Positions 42,586 through 49,455 of a stretch of 64,000 nt of DNA are shown here, one piece after another (within the stretch, counting starts at the first letter, position 1; each line of letters starts with the position of its first letter). This stretch comes from Bradyrhizobium sp. SZCCHNS1050 (lineage in GTDB: Bacteria; Pseudomonadota; Alphaproteobacteria; Rhizobiales; Xanthobacteraceae). Location: positions 3,165,501-3,229,500 of the forward strand of contig NZ_JAUETR010000001.1 of assembly GCF_032484785.1 (NCBI RefSeq), in the 5' to 3' direction. Both the position numbers and the translations under genes were made by a program. Under the pieces are notes generated by a model. It made no database searches, had not been told where the DNA came from, and saw only the letters and a list, made by a program, of their open reading frames with translations.

Positions 42586-44199
42586 TCACAGCCGCATCAC
42601 CGCCTGACGATCGATCTTGCCGGTGCCCGTCTTCGGCAATTCGTCGATGAAGACGATCTCGCGCGGATATTTGTAGGGCAGCAGTTTCGCCTTCACGTAG
42701 TCCTGCAGCGCCTTGACGGTCGGGATTTGGTCGGGGGATCCGCCGTTGGTGACCACCACGGCCTTCAGGCTCATGCGACGATCCGGCAGCTCGTGCGCAA
42801 ACACGGCGCATTCTCTGATATCGGGATGCTCGGCGAGGCAGAGCTCGACCTCGAGCGGATAGACCCATTGGCCGGAGATCTTGACCAGGTCGTCGGCGCG
42901 GCCGCGAAAGAAATGGAAGCCGTCGGCATCGCGCACGAAACGATCGCCGGTGTAGATCCAGCCGCCATCGCGGATCGTCTCCGCGGTCTTGTCCGGACGG
43001 TTCCAGTAGAGCGGCGTGTTGGAGTCGCCGCGTACCCAGAGAATGCCCTCTTCGCCGTTGGCGACCTCGCGTCCTTCGCCGTCGCGCAGCGCGATCTCGT
43101 AGCCGGGAACGCGCAGTCCGGCGGCGCCGAGCTTCTTGCGGTCCTCGCGGTTCGAGAGATAGACGTGGAGAACCTCGGTCGAGCCGAGACCTTCGACGAT
43201 CTCCAAGCCGGTCAGGCTCTTCCAGCCGTTGAAGACCTCGGCCGAGAGCACCTCGGCCGCGGAAACCGCGAGCCGCAGTGACGAGACGTCGGCCTGCTTC
43301 GCACGCTCGGCCTTGGTGAGCGCGGTGTAGAGCGTCGGCAGGCCGAAGAACACGGTCGGTCGGAAGCGGCCGATCGCATCGAAGATGGCGGCGGGTTTCG
43401 GCTGGCCGGGCAGCAGCAGCGTCGTCGCTCCGGCCGAGAATGGAAAGGTGATCGCATTGCCGAAGCCGTAGGCGAAGAAGATCTTGGGCACCGAGAAGCA
43501 GATGTCGTCCGGCTTGAGCCGCAGCACGTTGCGGGCGAACGCCTGCTCGCTATAGGCCATGTCGTGCTGCAGATGGACGATGCCCTTGGGGCGTCCGGTC
43601 GAGCCGGACGAATACATCCAGAATGCCATCTCGTCGCGGTGGGTGTCGGCCTCCGCCAACTGATCGGTGAAGTTGGGCAGCCACGCATCGACCGCGACCG
43701 TCGTTGCGACGGCGGTGGCCGGCGCCTCGCCATTGACGACGACCAGTGTGCGCAGCGCGGTCTCGGCGCAGGCCTGTGCGTCGAACCGTGCGGCAAACTC
43801 GGCGTCGGCGACCGCGATCTTGGCGCCGGAATCAGCGAGATAGAATTGCAGCAGATCCGGCGGCGTCAATGTGTTGATCAGCAGCGGCACGAAGCCGGCG
43901 CGCACTGCGCCGAAGAACGCGGCCGGATAGGCCGGTGTATCGTCGAGGAACAGCAGGACCCGGTCGCCGCGGCTGAGCCCGAGCGCGGTGAAGCCGTTGC
44001 CCCAACGGCAGGCGTCGGCACACAGCTCGGCATAGCTGCGCTGGCCGGCCGGACCGATCAGCGCAGTCTTGTTGGCGTTGCCCTTGGCGAGGTTGTCGAA
44101 CAGCACGCGGCTGGCATTGTAGCGGGCGGGAATTGCGAAGCCGATCTCGCGCGCGCCGGCGCTGTCGCGCGGAACCTGGTCGGCGATCTCTCTCGTCAT
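42586..44199 (-). CDS. Aryl-CoA ligase of the benzoate-CoA ligase family
   Basis: A 537-residue adenylate-forming enzyme. The ATP motif is FWMYSSGSTGRPKGIVHLQH, the A5 region EIVEGLGSTEVLHVYLSN, the A8 region DGGWIYTGDRFVRDADGFHF and the C-terminal Lys motif LPKTGTGKIDRQAV. NASRVLFDNLAKGNANKTAL and PKIFFAYGFGNAITFPFSAG are close to benzoate- and hydroxybenzoate-CoA ligases. It would activate an aromatic acid to its CoA thioester. The start overlaps the stop of the hydroxylase gene (ATGA), so the two are translated together, which points to a hydroxylation on the CoA ester, with salicylate the likeliest acid. Confidence 0.88.
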   Translation of the reverse strand: MTREIADQVPRDSAGAREIGFAIPARYNASRVLFDNLAKGNANKTALIGPAGQRSYAELCADACRWGNGFTALGLSRGDRVLLFLDDTPAYPAAFFGAVRAGFVPLLINTLTPPDLLQFYLADSGAKIAVADAEFAARFDAQACAETALRTLVVVNGEAPATAVATTVAVDAWLPNFTDQLAEADTHRDEMAFWMYSSGSTGRPKGIVHLQHDMAYSEQAFARNVLRLKPDDICFSVPKIFFAYGFGNAITFPFSAGATTLLLPGQPKPAAIFDAIGRFRPTVFFGLPTLYTALTKAERAKQADVSSLRLAVSAAEVLSAEVFNGWKSLTGLEIVEGLGSTEVLHVYLSNREDRKKLGAAGLRVPGYEIALRDGEGREVANGEEGILWVRGDSNTPLYWNRPDKTAETIRDGGWIYTGDRFVRDADGFHFFRGRADDLVKISGQWVYPLEVELCLAEHPDIRECAVFAHELPDRRMSLKAVVVTNGGSPDQIPTVKALQDYVKAKLLPYKYPREIVFIDELPKTGTGKIDRQAVMRL

Positions 44200-45335
44200 G
44201 CGCGTGCTCCCGTGTTCCGAGATGCCTCGTAGCGGGCCATGAACCGCGGAGCCATCGCGCGCAGCCTGGTATCATCGATGCGCCCGGACCGGGTGATGTA
44301 GCTGTAGGCAAAATCCAACAGGCTGAGCGTCATGTGAGCCGGGAAGGACTCATACCAGTCGCTGCTGGTCCGGGCCGCCGTCACCAGCTTCTTCACGATC
44401 GGCTGGCGCTCGGCCTGATAGCGGGCGAGGCCGTCCGAGAGGCTGGTCTCGGCATCGAGCGCCTTGGCGAGCGCGATCGCGTCCTCGATCGCCAGCCGCG
44501 TCCCGGAGCCGATCGAGAAGTGCGCCGTATGCAGCGCGTCGCCGATCAGCACCATGTTCCGGTGCCACCAGTGCTCATTCCAGACCCAGGGGAAATTGCG
44601 CCATACCGATCGGTTGGAGACCAGCGCGTGACCGTCGAGCGTGGCGGCGAACACCTGCTCGCAAACGCGCCGGGATTCATCGACCGACATCTCGGCGAAG
44701 CCATGGGCGTGCCACGTGGCGCGATCGCATTCCACCAGGAACGTGCTCATGTCCGGCGAATAGCGATAATGGTGCGCGTTGAAGCTGCCGCGGTCGGTCG
44801 CGACGAAGGTCTGCGACAGCGTGGCAAAGGTCTTCGACGTGCCGTACCATGCGAACTTGTTGCTGGAGTAGGAGACGGAGAAGCCGAAATCGCCTTCGAA
44901 GCTGCGGCGAACCAGCGAGTTCAGCCCGTCGGCAGCGACGATGAGGTCGTAGCCTGCGAGCTGGTCCAGCGACTGGATGGTCGTGCCGTAGCGGGCGACG
45001 ACGCCCACGCTCTCGGCGCGGGCCTGCAGCAGCTTCAACAGCTCGAGCCGGCCGATCGCGGAAAAGCCGACGCCGTCGATCTCGACAGTCTCGCCGCGCA
45101 GATTGAGCGTGATGTTGCGCCAGCTCTCCATGTGCGGCGCGATCGCGTCCACGGTGTCGGGATCGTCGGCGCGCAGGAATTCGAGCGCCTGATCGGAGAA
45201 CACGACGCCAAAGCCCCAGGTCGCCCCGGCCGGATTCTGCTCGAACAGATCGACCACGGCGGCGGGGTGCCGCTTCTTCCAGAGATAGGCGAAATACAGC
45301 CCGCCAGGGCCGCCGCCGAGCACGGCGATGCGCAA
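44196..45335 (-). CDS. FAD monooxygenase related to salicylyl-CoA 5-hydroxylase
   Basis: The start is set by GGAGG followed seven bases later by TTG at 45335 (LRIAVLGGGPGGLYFAYLWK); an ATG at 45350 has no ribosome site and lies in the palindrome. The product has 379 residues. FAD-binding marks are the Rossmann loop GGGPGGLYFA, GVVFSDQALEFLRADDP, YDLIVAADGLNSLVRRSF and MVLIGDALHTAHFSIGSGTR. The opening is shared by salicylyl-CoA 5-hydroxylases and by the N-terminal half of anthraniloyl-CoA monooxygenases. It lacks the second, old-yellow-enzyme-like half, which favours simple 5-hydroxylation of salicylyl-CoA to gentisyl-CoA. A thioesterase to release gentisate is not apparent. Confidence 0.8.
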   Translation of the reverse strand: MRIAVLGGGPGGLYFAYLWKKRHPAAVVDLFEQNPAGATWGFGVVFSDQALEFLRADDPDTVDAIAPHMESWRNITLNLRGETVEIDGVGFSAIGRLELLKLLQARAESVGVVARYGTTIQSLDQLAGYDLIVAADGLNSLVRRSFEGDFGFSVSYSSNKFAWYGTSKTFATLSQTFVATDRGSFNAHHYRYSPDMSTFLVECDRATWHAHGFAEMSVDESRRVCEQVFAATLDGHALVSNRSVWRNFPWVWNEHWWHRNMVLIGDALHTAHFSIGSGTRLAIEDAIALAKALDAETSLSDGLARYQAERQPIVKKLVTAARTSSDWYESFPAHMTLSLLDFAYSYITRSGRIDDTRLRAMAPRFMARYEASRNTGARA

Positions 45336-45348
45336 GGGCGTCCTCCAC

Positions 45349-45364
45349 ATTGACAGTATACTGT
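45349..45364 (-). promoter_or_regulatory. Palindromic operator over the hydroxylase promoter
   Basis: ACAGTATACTGT at 45353-45364 is a perfect 12-bp palindrome. The 15 bases at 45349-45363 match those at 41345-41359 exactly. On the minus strand TATACT (45355-45360) can serve as -10 box, with transcription starting about ten bases before the GGAGG ribosome site. No good -35 box is seen, so the promoter may need activation. Confidence 0.7.
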
Positions 45365-45447
45365 TTATTTTGGATCGGAGACTAATCCCTCATCTCGATC
45401 GAGGCCAGGGAAATCTTATTGCTGGAAATCGGGCCGGCGGCCGCAAG

Positions 45448-46401
45448 TCATCCCGACCGGCCTCTGCCGAAGATCGCGTCGAGCGCGGCGAAATATGTGC
45501 TTTCGACCAGCTCCGGCGCATGCCGGCCGAGCGCCTCCATCTTCACGCCCGAATTGATCTCGAGCACCTGCCAGTGTCCATCGGCCAGCACGAGGTCGAC
45601 CGATGCGTAGCGGATGCCAATGACGCGTGCCGCCGCGGTGGCGAGTGCGGCACAGAGGTCCCGCTGCGCGCCTGGTTCGAGCAGCACTGGCTGAGCTCCG
45701 AATTCGAGATTGTGCCGCCAGCTCAGCAGGCGCTGCTCGCCGCGCGGCACGACGGCGCGCAAGGCCGACGCGTCGAATTCCGCATCGAGGCGCCGCAGGA
45801 GCTGGGCGTGCCCCGTGGCCGGAGTGGCCGCCAGCGCGAGGGCGAGCAGCGGCTGCACGCCATCGCCGGCCACGATGGGGCGCTGCTTGCGGTAGACGAT
45901 CAGGGACGCGTCATCGAGCTGCACGACACGGACTTCGTCGACGATGTCCATGAGCGGCGCGATCGCGACATTCGCGCCGGTCTCGAAGATGCTGTTCACT
46001 GCGCGCAGCAGGTCATCCTTCGCCGTGACGCGGACCACCGACCGTCCAGAGGTCCCCTCGTTGGGCTTGACCACCAGCCCGCGCGGATGCGTTTCGAGCA
46101 GCGCCAGCGCGGCCTCGGCCATCTGCCCCGACTGGCCGCCGAGGGCCGGCGCCAGAAAGAATGCGTGTGGAACCGCGGCAATCCCGTCGGCTCTCAGCAG
46201 CGCCGAGGTCGCCGCCTTGTCACAGGCCAGTCTGTGCGCCACCGCACTGTTCAGGCCGAGATCATAGCCGAAGATCAGGTGACGCCGGGTGGCATCCTCG
46301 AGCACCAGCAGCCAGCCGTCCTCCCGCACGTCGAGCGCGATGCCTCGTTCGGCGCAGTAGCGGGTGATGGCGGCGAGCTGGGCCTGCGGATGGTTAATCA
46401 T
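45448..46401 (-). CDS. ATP-grasp family protein
   Basis: A 317-residue protein of the ATP-grasp fold, similar in layout to glutathione-synthetase and RimK/cyanophycin-synthetase-type ligases. Visible parts are AHRLACDKAATSALLRADGI and AVPHAFF (N-terminal lid), HPRGLVVKPNEGTSGRSVVR (ATP-binding Lys and Gly-rich loop), IAPLMDIVDEVRVVQLDDAS, and YASVDLVLADGHWQVLEINS (metal-binding D and E-x-N). These enzymes join a carboxylate to an amine or thiol via an acyl phosphate. Substrates are unknown. It lies 98 bases from the hydroxylase start on the same strand and is probably independent of the aromatic module, having its own upstream region. Confidence 0.82.
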   Translation of the reverse strand: MINHPQAQLAAITRYCAERGIALDVREDGWLLVLEDATRRHLIFGYDLGLNSAVAHRLACDKAATSALLRADGIAAVPHAFFLAPALGGQSGQMAEAALALLETHPRGLVVKPNEGTSGRSVVRVTAKDDLLRAVNSIFETGANVAIAPLMDIVDEVRVVQLDDASLIVYRKQRPIVAGDGVQPLLALALAATPATGHAQLLRRLDAEFDASALRAVVPRGEQRLLSWRHNLEFGAQPVLLEPGAQRDLCAALATAAARVIGIRYASVDLVLADGHWQVLEINSGVKMEALGRHAPELVESTYFAALDAIFGRGRSG

Positions 46402-46475
46402 TGCTCAAGGATTGGGCCAGAGATGCGGAATTAAAGTGCTGGAAAATCGGAATATCGGCAAGTAAATTACCCATA

Positions 46476-46493
46476 TCGTTTGTGTACGAACGA
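46476..46493. promoter_or_regulatory. Imperfect 18-bp dyad upstream of ATP-grasp gene
   Basis: TCGTTTGTGTACGAACGA reads as an inverted repeat with seven of nine pairs matched. It is 75 bases before the ATP-grasp start. The type of regulator cannot be told. Confidence 0.35.
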
Positions 46494-46534
46494 ATGCCCG
46501 ATCGAGGCGAATCCGGACATCAGCCGGCATGCAT

Positions 46535-46548
46535 TTGATCGTGATCAA
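46535..46548. promoter_or_regulatory. FixK/FNR-type box upstream of ferredoxin-NADP reductase
   Basis: TTGATCGTGATCAA is a perfect 14-bp palindrome fitting the TTGAT-N4-ATCAA consensus of FNR/FixK activators, which in Bradyrhizobium-type bacteria respond to low oxygen. It lies 141 bases before the ATG at 46690. If it is centred at the usual -41.5, transcription would start near 46583. The divergent ATP-grasp gene is 134 bases away on the other side. Confidence 0.75.
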
Positions 46549-46689
46549 TGGTGCGTCCATGCGGGTTGATTATTCGCTGTTTTCACGTACATCAGGCGCC
46601 GAAATCGCTGGATCTATAGGGGTTTTGCGGTCCTGCCTCCGTCACGACTTGTTTCTTCCAACTTCAGCCCACGTGAAAAAACAAACGAC

Positions 46690-47463
46690 ATGAGCGCGTT
46701 CTATAAAGAGAAAGTTCTTTCCGTTCACCACTGGACGGACACCCTGTTCTCCTTCCGAGCCACCCGCGATGCGGGCTTCCGCTTCCAGAATGGTCAGTTC
46801 GCGATGATCGGCCTCGAGGTCGAGGGCCGCCCGCTGCTGCGCGCCTACAGCATGGCCAGCGCCAATCACGAGGAGGAACTCGAGTTCTTCAGCATCAAGG
46901 TGCAAGACGGCCCGCTGACCTCCCGGCTGCAGAAGATCAAGGAAGGCGACACCATCCTGGTCGGCCGCAAGGCGACCGGCACGCTGATCCCCGACAACCT
47001 GCTGCCCGGCAGCCGGCTTCTGCTGCTGTCGACCGGCACCGGCCTTGCCCCGTTCGCCAGCCTGATCAAGGACCCCGACGTCTACGAGCGGTTCGAGAGC
47101 ATCGTGCTGGTCCATGGCTGCCGCCAGGTCGCCGAGCTCGCCTATGGCGAGAGCGTCGTCGCCAAGCTGCGCGAGGACGAGTTGTTCGGAGAACTGCTCG
47201 ACGGCAAGCTGCAGTATTATCCGACCGTCACACGCGAGCCGTTCCGCAACCGTGGCCGCATCACCGACCTGATCTCGTCGCAGCAGCTGTTCAACGATAT
47301 CGGCCAGCATGAGCTCGATATCGCCAAGGACCGTATCATGATGTGCGGCAGCCCGGCGATGCTGGAGGAACTCAAGACCATGTTCGAGTCGCGCGGCTTC
47401 CTCGAAGGCAGCGGCAACGAACCGGGCCATTTCGTGATCGAGAAGGCCTTCGTCGAGCGCTGA
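46690..47463 (+). CDS. fpr: Ferredoxin-NADP+ reductase
   Basis: A 257-residue FAD enzyme of the bacterial FPR type. FAD binding is shown by LLRAYSMASANHEEELEFFS (RxYS), the NADP site by LLLSTGTGLAPFASLIKDPD and the later RIMMCGSPAMLEELKTMFES. The C-terminal extension FVIEKAFVER is characteristic of the Rhodobacter/Azotobacter-like subclass. It exchanges electrons between NADPH and ferredoxin or flavodoxin. The perfect FixK/FNR box upstream suggests oxygen-linked expression. A terminator follows directly. Confidence 0.95.
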   Translation: MSAFYKEKVLSVHHWTDTLFSFRATRDAGFRFQNGQFAMIGLEVEGRPLLRAYSMASANHEEELEFFSIKVQDGPLTSRLQKIKEGDTILVGRKATGTLIPDNLLPGSRLLLLSTGTGLAPFASLIKDPDVYERFESIVLVHGCRQVAELAYGESVVAKLREDELFGELLDGKLQYYPTVTREPFRNRGRITDLISSQQLFNDIGQHELDIAKDRIMMCGSPAMLEELKTMFESRGFLEGSGNEPGHFVIEKAFVER

Positions 47464-47493
47464 GCCGTCGCCCCTTCGTCTCCGACTTTTCTG

Positions 47494-47527
47494 AAAGAGC
47501 GCCTCGACGCAATCGGGGCGCTCTTTT
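47494..47527 (+). terminator. Intrinsic terminator of fpr
   Basis: AAGAGCGCC at 47495-47503 pairs with GGCGCTCTT at 47517-47525, followed by further T residues to 47527. It begins 31 bases after the fpr stop. Confidence 0.85.
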
Positions 47528-47673
47528 CGTTGGCAATATCCTCCTTGCGCGTTTCGAAGCGGCTGTGCGATTTTCGGCAGCAAGACCGGACCTGCAGACG
47601 TCCGGCGCGACACAGGGAGGGGACTTGGACTGCCTGAGCGGCGGCCATCCCCGATACAATAAGGGGTACGGCC

Positions 47674-49239
47674 ATGGATTCCATCGTTCGCAGACAGACG
47701 CTCGGTGACCTCCTGCGGCGGAGCGCGGCGCGCACGCCGGGAAAGACGGCCGTGATCTGCGGCGAGGTCAGCTGGACCTACGCCGAGTTCAACGCCATCG
47801 TCGACCGCCTCGCGGCCGGCCTCGCCACCCGCGGTGTCGGCAAGGGCGAGCGCGTGGCCATCCTCGCCCGCAATTCGCATGCCTTCGCGGCCTTGCGCTT
47901 CGCGCTGGCGCGGCTCGGCGCCGTGCTGGTGCCGATCAACTTCATGCTCAAGCCCGAGGAGGTTGCCTACATCCTCAAGCATGCCGGCGCGCGGCTGCTG
48001 GCGACCGACAGCGGCTTTGCCGGCGTGGCCCGCGCCGCCAAGACGCTGGTGCCGGCGGTCGAGCAGATGATCTGGCTGCCGTCGGAAGGTCCGAGCGAGC
48101 GGCAAAGCGACATGATCGACTTTGCGGAGCTCGCGGCGTCGACGGCGACGGTGCCTGCCGTCGAGATCGCCGGAAGCGACGTCGCGCAGATCGTCTACAC
48201 CTCTGGTACGGAGTCGCTGCCGAAGGGCGCCATGCTCACCCATGACGCCGTCATTTGGCAGTATGTGAGCTGTATCGTCGATGCTGGCATCGCCGCCGAT
48301 GACGTCACCCTGCACGCGCTGCCGCTGTATCATTGCGCGCAGCTCGACGTGTTCTTCGGCCCTTCGATCTATGTCGGCGCGACCAACATCATCACGGCGT
48401 TTCCGACGCCCGACAATCTGCTGCCGCTGATCGCGAAATATCGGATCACATCGTTCTTCGCGCCGCCCACCGTCTGGATCTCGATCCTGCGCTCGCCGCT
48501 GTTCGAGACCACCGACGTATCCACCTTGCGCAAGGGCTATTACGGCGCCTCGATCATGCCGGTCGAGGTGCTGCGCGAGCTGGCGCAGCGGCTGCCCAAG
48601 GTGCGGCTGTGGAATCTCTACGGCCAGACCGAGATCGCTCCGCTGGCGACGATGCTCGGACCCGAGGATCAACTGCGCAAGCCGGGCTCTTGCGGCCGCG
48701 CCGTGCTCAACGTCGAGACGCGGGTCGTCGATGACGACATGAATGATGTCGCACCAGGCGAGGTCGGCGAGGTCGTGCACCGCTCGCCGCATCTGATGCT
48801 CGGCTACTTCCACGACGACGAGCGCACCGCCGCCGCCTTCCAGGGCGACTGGTTTCACTCCGGCGATCTCGCGACCATCGACGGGGAAGGCTACATCACC
48901 ATCGTCGATCGCAAGAAGGACATGATCAAGACCGGCGGTGAGAACGTCGCCAGCCGCGAGGTCGAGGAGGCGCTCTATCTGATCCCGGAAGTGTCGGAGG
49001 TCGCCGTCGTCGGCCTGCCGCATCCGCGCTGGGTCGAGGCCGTTGTGGCGATGGTCGTGGTCAAGTCCGGCTGTGAGCTGACCGAGGCGGCCGTGCTCGA
49101 GCAGGCTTCGGCCAGGCTGGCCTCGTTCAAGACGCCGAAGCGGATCGTGTTCGTCGATGCGCTGCCCAAGAACCCCAGCGGCAAGCTGCTGAAGCGGCAG
49201 TTGCGCGAGACGCATTCGGGGCTGTTTGCGCAGGGGTAA
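47674..49239 (+). CDS. Acyl-CoA synthetase (AMP-forming), FadD-like
   Basis: A 521-residue adenylate-forming enzyme. Core motifs are IVYTSGTESLPKGAMLTHDA (here TESLPKG instead of the common TTGxPKG), LWNLYGQTEIAPLATMLGPE, FQGDWFHSGDLATIDGEGYI, RKKDMIKTGGENVASREVEE and the Lys motif LPKNPSGKLLKRQLRE. The family activates fatty or other carboxylic acids with ATP and CoA. It stands alone behind the fpr terminator, with AAGGGG before its start. The acid is unknown. Confidence 0.9.
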   Translation: MDSIVRRQTLGDLLRRSAARTPGKTAVICGEVSWTYAEFNAIVDRLAAGLATRGVGKGERVAILARNSHAFAALRFALARLGAVLVPINFMLKPEEVAYILKHAGARLLATDSGFAGVARAAKTLVPAVEQMIWLPSEGPSERQSDMIDFAELAASTATVPAVEIAGSDVAQIVYTSGTESLPKGAMLTHDAVIWQYVSCIVDAGIAADDVTLHALPLYHCAQLDVFFGPSIYVGATNIITAFPTPDNLLPLIAKYRITSFFAPPTVWISILRSPLFETTDVSTLRKGYYGASIMPVEVLRELAQRLPKVRLWNLYGQTEIAPLATMLGPEDQLRKPGSCGRAVLNVETRVVDDDMNDVAPGEVGEVVHRSPHLMLGYFHDDERTAAAFQGDWFHSGDLATIDGEGYITIVDRKKDMIKTGGENVASREVEEALYLIPEVSEVAVVGLPHPRWVEAVVAMVVVKSGCELTEAAVLEQASARLASFKTPKRIVFVDALPKNPSGKLLKRQLRETHSGLFAQG

Positions 49240-49455
49240 GCGGCTGCCGTCGTCGAGCAACGCGTAGCGGCGCCGGGAGTCCCGGAGGCCGGCCCGGCGC
49301 TGCGGCTCGATCCCGCAGCGCGGCAGTCGATAGAAGGCGGCTATCGACGTTGTGATATGATCGATGGCCGATTGCGCGCGCTTGTGTAACGATTGCTTCG
49401 CGATATCAGTAGTATCGTGATCATCGATCTTCCACGAGCCGCCCCGAGGCCTTCC
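49240..49455 (+). promoter_or_regulatory. Spacer before the GltB-like gene
   Basis: No gene is seen. The part at about 49410-49440 has overlapping GATATCAGTAGTATCGTGAT and GATCATCGATC motifs and the lowest GC of the gap, so the promoter is probably there, but I cannot name hexamers. Confidence 0.25.
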
